Source of the DNA: Methylotenera sp. | GTDB lineage: Bacteria > Pseudomonadota > Gammaproteobacteria > Burkholderiales > Methylophilaceae | Assembly (NCBI GenBank): GCA_013140755.1 | Contig: JABFSF010000026.1 | Span: 1-64,000, forward strand | Reading direction: 5' to 3' | DNA length: 64,000 nucleotides | In this document: positions 1-9,237 of the stretch, piece after piece | Layout of the letters: each line of letters begins with the position of its first letter | How positions within the stretch are numbered: the stretch's first letter is position 1 | Notes under the pieces: model-generated | What the model was told of the DNA's origin: nothing | The model's database searches: none | Seen by the model: only the letters and a program-made list of their open reading frames with translations | Position numbers and translations under genes: made by a program

Positions 1-136
1 ATACTATATAAAAACTTTAGCTTTGTCATCAATAATTTTCATTATATATTTCAATAAGAATTAAATTTGAAAAAATAAATTACACAGTAAATAATTTACG
101 TTAAAATTTACGGTAGTTGTTACTTAAGAGGCTTCC

Positions 137-520
137 ATGCAAACCCCCACAAACTTACTTTATAGTCCTCAACATTTGTGGATGAAAGCCTTAGAAAATA
201 ATCTGTGGGAAGCGGGAATTACAGATTATGCGCAAGATTTATTGGGTGATATTGTATTTGTAGATGCCCCAGTTATAGGTGCTGTTTTATATGCAGGCAA
301 AGCATGTGGGCTGGTAGAGTCAGTAAAAACAGGGTCAGATTTACATGCTTTGGTGGATGGCGTGGTGACTGAGGTGAATCAAGAAGCCATTAATTCCCCT
401 GAGTTAATCAACGATAAACCATACCAAACTTGGATTTTTAGATTTAAATCTGCTAAACCAGATGTTGCTGAGGAGCTATTGTCAGCGAGTGATTATCAGG
501 GATTGATTAACGCGCTCTAG
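137..520 (+). CDS. GcvH-like lipoyl carrier protein
   Basis: A 127-residue protein of the glycine cleavage H family, a small cytosolic lipoyl-domain carrier. The H-protein core is clear: GITDYAQDLLGDIVFVD at residues 27-43, then ESVK with lysine 64 as the expected lipoylation site. The residues after it (TGSD) differ slightly from the usual A-A/S-D. Length fits canonical H proteins. An AAGAGG ribosome site lies just before the ATG. Its stop shares the bases CTAG with the convergent rpoN stop. No gcvT or gcvP is visible, but only 136 bases precede it, so an upstream partner cannot be excluded. It could serve glycine cleavage or act as a stand-alone lipoyl carrier. Confidence 0.85.
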   Translation: MQTPTNLLYSPQHLWMKALENNLWEAGITDYAQDLLGDIVFVDAPVIGAVLYAGKACGLVESVKTGSDLHALVDGVVTEVNQEAINSPELINDKPYQTWIFRFKSAKPDVAEELLSASDYQGLINAL

Positions 521-2073
521 AGCATTTTTCTTAAATTTGCGGGTGCAATGTTGAGCGATTCGCGGTATTTAGCAATCGTGCGGCGGGCAACAACGATTCC
601 TTGCTGTGCTAGTAAGTCTGTAATCTGATTATCTGAATAGGGTTTTTGAGGGTTCTCTTGTTCTACTAATTGTTTGATAAGTGCGCGTATTGCCGTGGCC
701 GAGCATGTGCCGCCAGTGTCGGTTGCCACTGAGCTACCAAAAAAGTATTTGAGCTCAAATATGCCACGCGGAGTGAGCATGTACTTACTTGTAGTCACCC
801 GCGAAATCGTGGACTCATGTAAATCTAATTCTTCTGCAATTTCCCTGAGTACCAGCGGGCGCATGGCAACTTCACCATACTCTAAGAAGTTGCGCTGGCG
901 ATCAACAATTGCTTGAGATACCCGTAAAATGGTTGAAAAGCGTTGTTGGATATTTTTAATCATCCATTTAGCTTCTTGCATTTGGCTTTGTAGATATTGG
1001 CTAGAGCTATCACGGTTGCGTTTTAAAATGCCAGCATATAATTGATTAATTTTTAATTTCGGAATCACACTATCATTGAGGCTTGCAATCCAAATACCTT
1101 TTACTTTTTTAACAATGACTTCATGCTGAATATAATGCTCTGATCCAATCACGCTAAATGCACTGCCAGGTCTGGGATTTAGACTGGTAATCAATTGCTG
1201 CACACTTTTGAGTGTTGCGTCATTGCAGTTGAGTTCTTTGCGTAGCTTAATAAAGTCACGTGCAGCTAATAATGGTAGATGCTGTTTAACAACTAAGGTG
1301 GCTACAGTTAAATGAGGCGTGTCGTTAGGTAGTGTTTCCAGTTGTAACAATAAACATTCACTTAAGTTTCTAGCACCCACGCCTGATGGGTCTAGGTGCT
1401 GGATGTGGTGCAATGCGGTTTGTAGCTCTTCTACCTCAATTGCGAGTTCAAGTGGCATTTGCATCGCAATGTCTTCAAGCGACTCCTCCAAGTAACCATC
1501 GTCATTGATACTATCAACCAGCAATTGCATTAAAGCTTGATCGCGTGTTGAAAGGGGCATAAATTTTAATTGCGTGAGCAAATGCTCACGTAGGCTAATT
1601 TGTGGGGTTTCTTGGGTTTTGAACTCTGCATCATCTTCTGATGAAGTGTTGCCTTCATCCCAAAGACTACCATTAGAAAACTCATCAAACTCATCTGAAA
1701 ACTCTACAGTAAACGACTCAGAAAAATCTGTCGACTCCACCTCATTGATTGGTTCTTGTGCAACACTGAGTTCAGCAGCTGAAAATTCTACCTCTCTGGC
1801 TAATAACTCTTTGTCAAATACTGCCGTTTCAGCAGTCGAGTCTTCTCCATAGAGTTCTGTTGCATGTAAGGGGGCATCAACATTTAACTCCTCAGCATTA
1901 CCATATTCATCTTCACCTTCTTCGCCTCTTTCTAGCAGGGGATTGGTTTGCATCAAGGCATCAATTTCTTGATTCAACTCCAACGATGACAATTGCAACA
2001 AGCGAATAGATTGCTGTAATTGTGGCGTGAGAGATAAATTCTGAGAGAATTTAAGTTGTAAACCTTGTTTCAT
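517..2073 (-). CDS. rpoN: RNA polymerase sigma-54 factor RpoN
   Basis: A 518-residue sigma-54 factor, which directs RNA polymerase to -24/-12 promoters opened by AAA+ enhancer-binding activators. The N-terminus is the glutamine/leucine-rich region I ([14 protein letters not shown]). An acidic region II spans about residues 50-155, followed by the core-binding domain. The diagnostic RpoN box [10 protein letters not shown] sits near the C-terminus. The start ATG overlaps the end of lptB by four bases, the usual lptB-rpoN coupling in proteobacteria. All key parts are intact. Confidence 0.97.
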   Translation of the reverse strand: MKQGLQLKFSQNLSLTPQLQQSIRLLQLSSLELNQEIDALMQTNPLLERGEEGEDEYGNAEELNVDAPLHATELYGEDSTAETAVFDKELLAREVEFSAAELSVAQEPINEVESTDFSESFTVEFSDEFDEFSNGSLWDEGNTSSEDDAEFKTQETPQISLREHLLTQLKFMPLSTRDQALMQLLVDSINDDGYLEESLEDIAMQMPLELAIEVEELQTALHHIQHLDPSGVGARNLSECLLLQLETLPNDTPHLTVATLVVKQHLPLLAARDFIKLRKELNCNDATLKSVQQLITSLNPRPGSAFSVIGSEHYIQHEVIVKKVKGIWIASLNDSVIPKLKINQLYAGILKRNRDSSSQYLQSQMQEAKWMIKNIQQRFSTILRVSQAIVDRQRNFLEYGEVAMRPLVLREIAEELDLHESTISRVTTSKYMLTPRGIFELKYFFGSSVATDTGGTCSATAIRALIKQLVEQENPQKPYSDNQITDLLAQQGIVVARRTIAKYRESLNIAPANLRKML

Positions 2074-2792
2074 AGACGAAAATCTTTGCCCAAATAAATT
2101 TCTCTCACACCTTCATTTGCAACAATTTCACTCGGGATGCCAGAAGCATAAACATGTCCTTGGTTCACAATGTATGCACGATCACATATCCCCAGTGTTT
2201 CACGTACATTGTGGTCAGTAATCAGAACGCCAATATTACGCGCACTTAAAAACCGAATAATTTGCTGAATATCAATCACCGCAATGGGATCAATGCCTGC
2301 AAAAGGCTCATCTAATAAAACAAAGCTAGGGTCTGAGGCCAAGCAACGTGCAATTTCTACGCGTCTGCGCTCACCCCCAGATAAACTCACCGCCGAATTT
2401 TTGCGGATATGGGTAATATGTAAATCTTCCAATAATGCTTCTAGCTTTGCTTGCATTGCTTCTTCGGAGAGCTCTTGTAGCTGTAAGATGGCTAAGATAT
2501 TCTCCTCAACGGTAAGTTTGCGAAAAATAGAAGGCTCTTGGGGTAAGTACGCGATGCCTTTTCTCGCACGCAGATGAATTGGCATGTGACTCAAATCTTG
2601 ACCATCTAAGGTAATGCGCCCAGCATCTAAATGCACCAAGCCTACAATCATATAAAAGCTGGTGGTTTTTCCCGCGCCATTTGGGCCAAGTAAGCCGACA
2701 ACCTCTCCACTTTTAATGGTGAGTGAAATATCCTGCACCACCGTACGCGATTGGTAAGACTTACGTAAATTTTCAACAATCAATTCGCTCAT
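2070..2792 (-). CDS. lptB: LPS export ABC transporter ATP-binding protein LptB
   Basis: A 240-residue cytoplasmic ATPase of the LptB2FG transporter, which extracts lipopolysaccharide from the inner membrane and pushes it along the Lpt bridge. Walker A is GPNGAGKTT at about residues 35-43, the ABC signature is LSGGERRR, and Walker B ends LLDEP. Length and sequence are typical. It sits between lptA upstream and rpoN downstream on the same strand, with a ten-base gap to lptA and a four-base overlap with rpoN, so one transcript is likely. The permease genes lptF/lptG are not in the window. Confidence 0.97.
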   Translation of the reverse strand: MSELIVENLRKSYQSRTVVQDISLTIKSGEVVGLLGPNGAGKTTSFYMIVGLVHLDAGRITLDGQDLSHMPIHLRARKGIAYLPQEPSIFRKLTVEENILAILQLQELSEEAMQAKLEALLEDLHITHIRKNSAVSLSGGERRRVEIARCLASDPSFVLLDEPFAGIDPIAVIDIQQIIRFLSARNIGVLITDHNVRETLGICDRAYIVNQGHVYASGIPSEIVANEGVREIYLGKDFRL

Positions 2793-2801
2793 GATGACTC
2801 T

Positions 2802-3491
2802 TTATTTAGATTGAGGACTGACTTCTAGCGTGCGGCTAAAGCGCATACTTTTAACCGCAGTGGCATTCAGCTCTGGGTTGGGTTTTAACCCTTTAGTCTC
2901 TGCTGGTTTATCAGTAGCAGGGTCAGGTGCTTTTTTATTTTTTGGCTGAATAATTGCACGTACACGACCACTCCCAGGGTTTGCAACAGAAGGTGTTCCA
3001 CCAATGACTTCAGCGTATTCAGCATTGGCATCATACATAATGTAATCACCATGCACGATGTCTTCACCGCGTTTAACCCAAGCTTTGGTATAAAGTTGTA
3101 CTTTATCCATACGCCCATTGTACTCAATGCGTTGTGCACTACCTTCCATGTATTCATTTTTCCCCTCACGTTTTTGTTTAAACGTGGTTGGGTTGCCTAA
3201 TGACGTGCTGTGCTGAAAACCTTCACTGTCTTCACGTACAATTAATTTATCTGCACGAATTAGCAGTGTGCCTTGGGTTAGTATCACATTGCCAGAATAG
3301 GTGCTGGTTTGTTTAGCATCATCCACTTTAACGGTATCCGCTTCTAAATCAATCGGTTTATCGCGATCAGCAGCTTCTGCATTAACATGCTGCGAAAAGC
3401 CTAGCAATATCAGCCCAAACATGAGGCTCAAAGTGGCAAGTTCAATGAGAGGAAAGTATTTTGCAAATGCAAAAATTGGCTGCTTATTCAT
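2802..3491 (-). CDS. lptA: LPS transport periplasmic protein LptA
   Basis: A periplasmic beta-jellyroll protein that bridges LptC and the outer-membrane LptD to carry lipopolysaccharide. The hydrophobic stretch near residues 14-35 ends in VNA followed by EAADRDKPI, a signal peptide. The mature part has the OstA-like pattern (DLEADTVKVDD, STYSGNVILTQGTL). I place the start at 3491 because GGAGA lies seven bases before this ATG; an in-frame start at 3512 is possible but gives a longer overlap with lptC. The proline/lysine-rich C-terminal tail is common in betaproteobacterial LptA. Confidence 0.92.
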   Translation of the reverse strand: MNKQPIFAFAKYFPLIELATLSLMFGLILLGFSQHVNAEAADRDKPIDLEADTVKVDDAKQTSTYSGNVILTQGTLLIRADKLIVREDSEGFQHSTSLGNPTTFKQKREGKNEYMEGSAQRIEYNGRMDKVQLYTKAWVKRGEDIVHGDYIMYDANAEYAEVIGGTPSVANPGSGRVRAIIQPKNKKAPDPATDKPAETKGLKPNPELNATAVKSMRFSRTLEVSPQSK

Positions 3492-4200
3492 AGCGTCTCC
3501 GAATGCGCGCATTGTCAGTGTTGGGTGAAGGATTGGTTGTTGGCACGGCTGTTTGTTTTGTTTTTAATGAGGGCTTGTTACTTAATGCGTCTGCTACAAG
3601 AGTAGATTTTTTAGGTTTTTCATAATGCGCACGTACTTTATTTAATAAAGTCACCGTGCGGGTTTTTTTATCATAAATCATGCCAGTTGCATAAACAACG
3701 GTATTAGGTGCTTGCTTAATCACCACTGGGCTTTGCGTTGATACTAACTCATCGTTAGGGCGTATGTTAAGGTAATCAGTCTCTACGGTCATTTCGCCTT
3801 TGTCAGCAAACGCTTGGCGGGTAATTTTAACATCATCCACCAACTCTATTTCTTCACCATTGCTTGAAACATAGCCACGCAAGCCCTCAACGCTTGTATA
3901 AGGTTTTTGAACCGCAAATTGTGTGTAGCGTGGTCTTTGTAATTGTGTTGTATCGTCATCAGGATAGTGCACCATTTCTGCTGCCGTTAATTTGTAACGC
4001 AACTGACCATTAACATCGGTTTGCGTGGTAACAAAATTATGCATCATATAATCAGGGTCATGACGGCTACTACCATCGATTTTTGGCTTTGGTGTTTGCA
4101 CGGCTTTGTTAATCCAAAAAGTAACAACAGCCAAAAGCAATAGCAAAACTAAGGGAAAAAACATCACAACACGACGATGTAAATAAGCACTTAATTGCAT
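3484..4200 (-). CDS. lptC: LPS export protein LptC
   Basis: A 238-residue bitopic inner-membrane protein that passes lipopolysaccharide from LptB2FG to LptA. There is one N-terminal transmembrane segment (about residues 13-30) and a periplasmic OstA-like domain with repeated beta-strand patterns. The C-terminal 30 residues are low-complexity. Its 3' end overlaps the lptA start by eight bases, and kdsC lies directly upstream, the conserved kdsD-kdsC-lptC-lptA-lptB order. LptC proteins are poorly conserved in sequence, so the call rests on topology plus position. Confidence 0.92.
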   Translation of the reverse strand: MQLSAYLHRRVVMFFPLVLLLLLAVVTFWINKAVQTPKPKIDGSSRHDPDYMMHNFVTTQTDVNGQLRYKLTAAEMVHYPDDDTTQLQRPRYTQFAVQKPYTSVEGLRGYVSSNGEEIELVDDVKITRQAFADKGEMTVETDYLNIRPNDELVSTQSPVVIKQAPNTVVYATGMIYDKKTRTVTLLNKVRAHYEKPKKSTLVADALSNKPSLKTKQTAVPTTNPSPNTDNARIRRRYE

Positions 4201-4214
4201 CTTAAATCATCACC

Positions 4215-4778
4215 TTAGTTGGCTATTTTAGCTTGCGTTAAAAAAGGTGCCATTTGCGCATCAAATGTCCCTTGTGCCATCATCAGCAACTCACATACTT
4301 CACGTACCGCGCCTTTGCCGCCTGATTTTTTTGTAACGTAGTGCGCGTGTTTTAGCACAAGTGTTGGTGAGGCGGGCACGGCAATTGCCAAGCCGCATTT
4401 GAGCATGGGAGGTAAATCTACCACATCATCGCCCATGAAGGCACATTGTTGCGCTACTAGACCGCTACTTTTAATCAAATCTTCAAAGGCTGCTAATTTA
4501 TCTTCAGCACCTTGGTAAAAATGGCTTACTCCTGTACTCTCAGCGCGTTTTTTGACCACGTTTGAAGTGCGTCCAGTAATAATGGCGGTGGACACGCCTG
4601 AGGCTTTTAGGAGCTTCATCCCTAAGCCATCGTGTGCGTGAAAAGTTTTGTATTCTTGACCATCATCCCCAAGCGTTAAACCGCCATCTGTCATGACACC
4701 ATCCACATCTAACACCAAAAGCTTGATGTTTTTCATGCGTGCGATTAGGTCGTCGCTTAAAACAGGTGAGGAGCTCAA
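4215..4778 (-). CDS. kdsC: 3-deoxy-D-manno-octulosonate 8-phosphate phosphatase KdsC
   Basis: A 187-residue HAD-superfamily phosphatase that removes phosphate from KDO 8-phosphate, giving free KDO for the inner core of LPS. The nucleophile motif DVDGVMTDG is at about residues 24-32, motif II TGRTS and the acidic motif GDDVVDLP follow. It is the small C0-type HAD without a cap, which forms tetramers in known members. It follows kdsD with no gap on the same strand, so the two consecutive KDO steps are encoded together. Confidence 0.96.
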   Translation of the reverse strand: MSSSPVLSDDLIARMKNIKLLVLDVDGVMTDGGLTLGDDGQEYKTFHAHDGLGMKLLKASGVSTAIITGRTSNVVKKRAESTGVSHFYQGAEDKLAAFEDLIKSSGLVAQQCAFMGDDVVDLPPMLKCGLAIAVPASPTLVLKHAHYVTKKSGGKGAVREVCELLMMAQGTFDAQMAPFLTQAKIAN

Positions 4779-5786
4779 TTAAACCACCTTTGCTAACAAT
4801 AAATCATGCATATTTAATGCGCCAATGAGCGCGCCCTCATCATCAACCACTAATAGACCGTTAATTTTGCGTTGCTCCATCATTTCAACAGCGGTGACGG
4901 CCAACGCATCTTGATGAATGGTTGTTGGGTTTGTGTGCATTACATCGCACATACTGGCTGTTGTAAGATGAACTGATTGCTCAAAAGCACGTCGTAAATC
5001 ACCATCTGTAAAAATACCAATAGGCTTGTTAGCATCATCAACAACAGCCGTGAGCCCTAATCCTTTACGTGACATTTCAAGCAAACCATCGGTTAATTTG
5101 GCATTGGCGGATACTTTTGGAATGCCAAGTTGTGTTCGCATCACATCACTGACATGTATCAATAAACGCCGCCCTAAACTGCCGCCTGGGTGCGAGCGCG
5201 CAAAATCTTCTGCTGTAAACTCGCGCAAATTTAACACACATAAGGCAAGCGCATCGCCCAGTGCCAATGCTGCTGTTGTACTGGCGGTAGGTGCTAAGCC
5301 CAAAGGACACGCCTCTTTACTCACATGTGCGCTCAAATGAATCTCTGCAGCCCGCGCTAAACTGGAATCATCATTCCCCGTAATTGCAATGATGTGTGCA
5401 CCTAACCTTTTAAGTGGTGTAATAATGGCCAAAATCTCATCGCTTTCGCCAGAATTTGAAAGCGCAATGACCACATCCCCTGTTGTAATCATCCCTAAGT
5501 CGCCATGGCTTGCTTCAGCAGGGTGCATAAAAAAAGCAGGAGTGCCTGTGCTGGCAAAGGTAGAGGCAATTTTGCCGCCAATATGCCCAGATTTACCCAT
5601 GCCGCTCACCACAACGCGACCTTTGCATCCCACAATTAAGTTCACTGCATCACTAAAGCGGTTATCTAAACGTTGCGCGAGCGCATTGATTTCGCTCGCT
5701 TCAAGGCGTAAAACCTCTTGTGCTAACGCTAAGGTTTGCTGTGGGTTTGTTAAAGCGATATTTATTTTATTGTTGGGTGATGACAT
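4779..5786 (-). CDS. kdsD: D-arabinose-5-phosphate isomerase KdsD
   Basis: A 335-residue isomerase that turns ribulose 5-phosphate into arabinose 5-phosphate, the first committed precursor of KDO. An SIS sugar-isomerase domain covers about residues 45-180 (GMGKSGHIGGKIASTFASTGT is its core, with the HPAEASHGDLGM segment following). Two CBS domains follow in residues 210-335. The architecture matches the LPS-dedicated KdsD/KpsF family. It is the first gene of the leftward kds-lpt-rpoN run, so its promoter should lie in the 281-base gap shared with the rightward antiporter gene. Confidence 0.96.
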   Translation of the reverse strand: MSSPNNKINIALTNPQQTLALAQEVLRLEASEINALAQRLDNRFSDAVNLIVGCKGRVVVSGMGKSGHIGGKIASTFASTGTPAFFMHPAEASHGDLGMITTGDVVIALSNSGESDEILAIITPLKRLGAHIIAITGNDDSSLARAAEIHLSAHVSKEACPLGLAPTASTTAALALGDALALCVLNLREFTAEDFARSHPGGSLGRRLLIHVSDVMRTQLGIPKVSANAKLTDGLLEMSRKGLGLTAVVDDANKPIGIFTDGDLRRAFEQSVHLTTASMCDVMHTNPTTIHQDALAVTAVEMMEQRKINGLLVVDDEGALIGALNMHDLLLAKVV

Positions 5787-5949
5787 AACCGTTTAGTGAG
5801 TACACTTAAATCGAAACATGATTGAAACAATTTTCAGTTAGTATAAAAGGGAATGCTTTCGCAATAAAGCCTTTACTGCACGCATTTGATAAAAAAATGA
5901 GATTTCGGCATAGATTTTGCTACAGCTTTGCTTTTATGTGTAAAAATAA

Positions 5950-6066
5950 CTATTTGTAAGCAATCTCTGCCTGTGTGTCAATTCGGTTTGCAGAAGCATC
6001 GTGATAGCCCTTAGAATGACAGCTCATGCAGTATTTTTTAACGCCAGCTTCTTGAATAAACCACCT
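5950..6066 (-). other. Possible cytochrome c tail fragment in the kdsD/antiporter gap
   Basis: Read leftward, this gap holds an open frame that ends in a stop at 5950-5952 and contains CMSCH, a c-type haem-binding CXXCH motif, preceded by WFIQEAGVKKY. The open frame runs backwards into the antisense of the antiporter start and has no plausible ATG and ribosome site. It may be the tail of a lost cytochrome gene or chance. No function is claimed. The rest of the 5787-6067 gap presumably holds the divergent promoters, which I could not place with confidence. Confidence 0.2.
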
Positions 6067-6067
6067 T

Positions 6068-8053
6068 ATGTTTGACACCTTACCTCTAGTTCTTATCTTA
6101 TTGATTAGCTCAGTGCTAGCGGTAGCATTATTTCGTACATTTCGTTTACCTGCGATGTTGGCCTATTTTTTAGTAGGGTTAGCACTTGGTCCTCATACTT
6201 TTGGCTTGGTGCCAAATACAGAAGCTAATACAGAGCTTGCTGAGTTTGGGATTGTATTTTTAATGTTTAGTATTGGCTTAGAGTTTAGCTTACCGCAACT
6301 TTATGCCATGCGCAAAAAAGTACTTGGCTTAGGTGGTGCACAGGTGCTTATTACCCTGATGGTGACTATGGGGGTTGCTAAATTAGCAGGGCTTAGTTGG
6401 CCAGCTGCGTTTGTGATAGGCACTGCATTGGCGATGTCATCCACGGCCATTGTTTCAAAAATACTGGCTGAGCGCATTGATCTGAACTCACGTCATGGGC
6501 GCTTGAGTATCGGCGTATTGTTATTTCAAGATATTGTTGTTGTGCCAATTTTGGTGATTATTCCAGCACTCGGTGTGGCGAATGCCAACTTACTGGATGT
6601 ATTTGGTCTAGCAATGCTTAAAGCCAGTGCCATGTTGCTGTTTTTATTTACGATAGGTAAGTGGCTAATTAACCCTTGGTTTAATTTAGTGGCTAGCCAA
6701 CGATCGCGTGAATTGTTTGTGATGAATGTGCTGATGATTACGCTATTGTTAGCGTATGCCACCAAGCTGGCAGGCTTATCTTATGCGCTAGGAGCTTTTA
6801 TTGCGGGAATGCTGATTTCAGAAACTAAATATCGCTATCAAGTGGAATCTGATATTTCACCTTTTAGAGATATTTTGCTGGGTTTGTTTTTTATTAGCGT
6901 AGGGATGCTCATCAATTTACAGCAGATTTTTAGCAATATTGGCTGGGTGTTATTGTTGTTAATCACTTTTGTTTTGTTTAAAGCTGCGATTGTTGCGCTA
7001 GTGGTGAGATTTGTAAAATATGAAACAGGCGTTGCTGTGCGTACTGGCGTGATACTTGCACAAGCAGGTGAATTTAGTTTTGTGATTTTAGCATTAGGGG
7101 TTGAGCAACACTTAATTAGTGGCCAAGCTTTGCAATTGATACTGGCAACCGCTTTACTCTCTATGGTGATTGCCCCATTTTTAATTCAATATAATGGACG
7201 CATTGCACGGCGTTTGGTGAGCAGTTATAACCGCAATAGTGGGCAAGTAGTGCAAGACATTGACGATGTGGCTAAGCACATACATGATCATGTGATTATT
7301 TGTGGCTATGGGCGTAGCGGGCAATATCTTGCACGTTTTTTAAGAGAGGAAAATATTCCTTATGTGGCTTTGGATATTGACCCTTCTAGAGTGCTAGAGG
7401 CCGCTGCAGCGGGTGAAAATGTCATGTTTGGCGATGCAGCAAGGCGAGTGGTGCTTGAAGCCGCAGGTGGTGCACGTGCTAAAGCCTTAGTGATTAGTTA
7501 TGCCGACAACCGCGCTGCGATGAAGATTTTGCATATTGTGCAAGAAAGCTATCCGCAATTACCCGTGATTGTGCGTACTGTGGATGACACGAATATGGAG
7601 ATTTTACGTGAAGCAGGTGCGGCAGAAGTTGTGCCTGAAATTTTAGAAGGTAGCTTAATGTTAGCTTCACACGCACTGATGCTACTTGGCGTACCGTTAA
7701 ATCGGGTTGTGAAGCGCATTCGTTTGTTTCGTGAAGAACGTTACAAACTCTTTCAAGGGTATTTTCACGGTATTTCAGATGCTGAAGATGAAGACCTTGC
7801 AAAACAACAAGTGCGTTTACACTCAGTGATTATTTCTGCGGGCGCATTTGCAATTGGCAGGCGTTTAACCGAGATGCAATTAGAAAGCTTTGCCGTTGAA
7901 GTTAAATCTATACGCCGCCCTAATTCAAACGGTGCTATGCTCAACGAAGAAAGTATCTTGGTTGAAGGAGATGTGATTGTGTTGTTAGGTCAGCCAACTG
8001 GTCTAACCAATGCTCAAAACGCTTTGCTCATAGGGCGCGTTGCCATTAAGTAG
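6068..8053 (+). CDS. CPA2-family monovalent cation:proton antiporter with TrkA domains (KefB/YbaL-like)
   Basis: A 661-residue inner-membrane protein. Residues 1-385 form a Na+/H+-exchanger domain of 11-13 hydrophobic segments with typical CPA2 stretches (MFSIGLEFSLPQL, ALGAFIAGMLISET, AQAGEFSFVI). From about residue 408 a TrkA-N/RCK Rossmann domain begins (IICGYGRSGQYLARFL) with an acidic end to beta-2 (ALDIDPSR), expected to bind NAD(H). A TrkA-C domain lies at about 570-655. It probably exchanges K+ for H+ under nucleotide control. KefB, KefC and YbaL are alternatives that cannot be separated here. Confidence 0.9.
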   Translation: MFDTLPLVLILLISSVLAVALFRTFRLPAMLAYFLVGLALGPHTFGLVPNTEANTELAEFGIVFLMFSIGLEFSLPQLYAMRKKVLGLGGAQVLITLMVTMGVAKLAGLSWPAAFVIGTALAMSSTAIVSKILAERIDLNSRHGRLSIGVLLFQDIVVVPILVIIPALGVANANLLDVFGLAMLKASAMLLFLFTIGKWLINPWFNLVASQRSRELFVMNVLMITLLLAYATKLAGLSYALGAFIAGMLISETKYRYQVESDISPFRDILLGLFFISVGMLINLQQIFSNIGWVLLLLITFVLFKAAIVALVVRFVKYETGVAVRTGVILAQAGEFSFVILALGVEQHLISGQALQLILATALLSMVIAPFLIQYNGRIARRLVSSYNRNSGQVVQDIDDVAKHIHDHVIICGYGRSGQYLARFLREENIPYVALDIDPSRVLEAAAAGENVMFGDAARRVVLEAAGGARAKALVISYADNRAAMKILHIVQESYPQLPVIVRTVDDTNMEILREAGAAEVVPEILEGSLMLASHALMLLGVPLNRVVKRIRLFREERYKLFQGYFHGISDAEDEDLAKQQVRLHSVIISAGAFAIGRRLTEMQLESFAVEVKSIRRPNSNGAMLNEESILVEGDVIVLLGQPTGLTNAQNALLIGRVAIK

Positions 8054-8070
8054 TAATTAAGACTAAACAA

Positions 8071-9153
8071 ATGACTCAACATATTATGATTGTAGGTGGC
8101 GGCATTGTTGGCTGCATGACCGCGATGGAGCTTGTGAATAAGGGGCATCGCGTTACCATTGTAGAACGCAACCAAATTGCCAGCCAAACTTCAGGTGAAT
8201 CCTCATGGGCGGGGGGTGGCATTATTTTTCCGTTACTGCCATGGGCTTATTCTGAATCTGTGAACGCACTCACCGCACAAAGTGCTGACTTTTATCAGGC
8301 ATTAAGTGAGCGTTTACTTACAGAAACAGGCATAGACGCGCATTTTGAACAATCAGGATTTTTGCTTCTGCCTGAATTTAATGCTACGGCTGCGCAAGCA
8401 TGGTGCGCAACAAATCATGTCCCTGCACACAAGGTGCAAGCCTCTAGCTTTAATGTGCAATCGCTTAGTGGTGAAGACGCACTCTGGTTGCCTACCGTTT
8501 GCCAAATACGGCCGCCTTACCTCATGCAAGCCATGCGCAAATGGCTAGAACAACACCATGTGACAATGCTAGAACATACGCAACTCATGCCTTTGCAAGA
8601 AACCCAGCAACTGCAAGAATGGCAAACAACAACGGGTGAAAAATTGCAGGCAGACCAATTTATCGTGACTTCTGGGGCATGGAGCTTTGAGCTTTTAAAA
8701 GAAACCAGCGCAAAACTCAACATTAAACCCATGCGTGGCCAAATTTTGCTGTACAAACCGATTAATAATCTCGAGCAAATTGTTTATCGAGAAGGTTTTT
8801 ATATGATTCCGCGCCGTGATGGCTATTTATTGGCGGGTAGCACTTTAGAAGATGTGGGGTTTGATACTGGCGTGACAGAAACCGTGCGCGATGAATTAAA
8901 ACGCAAGGCTGAAGCAATTATGCCCACATTGATAGACTCACCCATCATCAAGCATTGGAGCGGCTTGCGCCCAGGTACGCCTGAAAATCTCCCTACCATT
9001 AGCGCACATCCCACCATTAAAAACTTGTTTTTAAACACGGGGCACTTTAGATATGGTCTGACGATGGCACCCGCAAGTGCGCGTTTAATTGCTGCATTGG
9101 TACTTAACGAGCCGCCACACATTGCAACCAAACCCTATAATTGTGTTCAATGA
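8071..9153 (+). CDS. thiO: FAD-dependent amino acid oxidase, ThiO (glycine oxidase)-like
   Basis: A 360-residue flavoprotein of the D-amino-acid oxidase fold. The FAD dinucleotide-binding motif IVGGGIVG is at residues 6-13, with an acidic residue closing beta-2 (IVERN). The segment GESSWAGGG and the C-terminal HWSGLRPGTPENLPTI and GHFRYGLTMAPASA are characteristic of ThiO, which oxidises glycine to dehydroglycine for the thiazole half of thiamine. It starts 17 bases after the antiporter. thiC is about 4.6 kb downstream on the other strand, and no thiG/thiS is nearby, so a broader D-amino-acid oxidase role remains possible. Confidence 0.75.
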   Translation: MTQHIMIVGGGIVGCMTAMELVNKGHRVTIVERNQIASQTSGESSWAGGGIIFPLLPWAYSESVNALTAQSADFYQALSERLLTETGIDAHFEQSGFLLLPEFNATAAQAWCATNHVPAHKVQASSFNVQSLSGEDALWLPTVCQIRPPYLMQAMRKWLEQHHVTMLEHTQLMPLQETQQLQEWQTTTGEKLQADQFIVTSGAWSFELLKETSAKLNIKPMRGQILLYKPINNLEQIVYREGFYMIPRRDGYLLAGSTLEDVGFDTGVTETVRDELKRKAEAIMPTLIDSPIIKHWSGLRPGTPENLPTISAHPTIKNLFLNTGHFRYGLTMAPASARLIAALVLNEPPHIATKPYNCVQ

Positions 9154-9237
9154 TACAAAGAGATGCTAAAAATCATTGTGTTATCACACGCGAGCTTGTT
9201 ATTATTAAAAAGAACTTACTATCCATTTTAGGCATTC

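Noticed and set aside
1-136. Glycine riboswitch before the GcvH-like gene
   Set aside because: The sequence is AT-rich with no tandem-aptamer motifs.
3492-3512. Seven-codon longer start for lptA
   Set aside because: The GGAGA ribosome site points to the ATG at 3491, and the signal peptide is complete from there.
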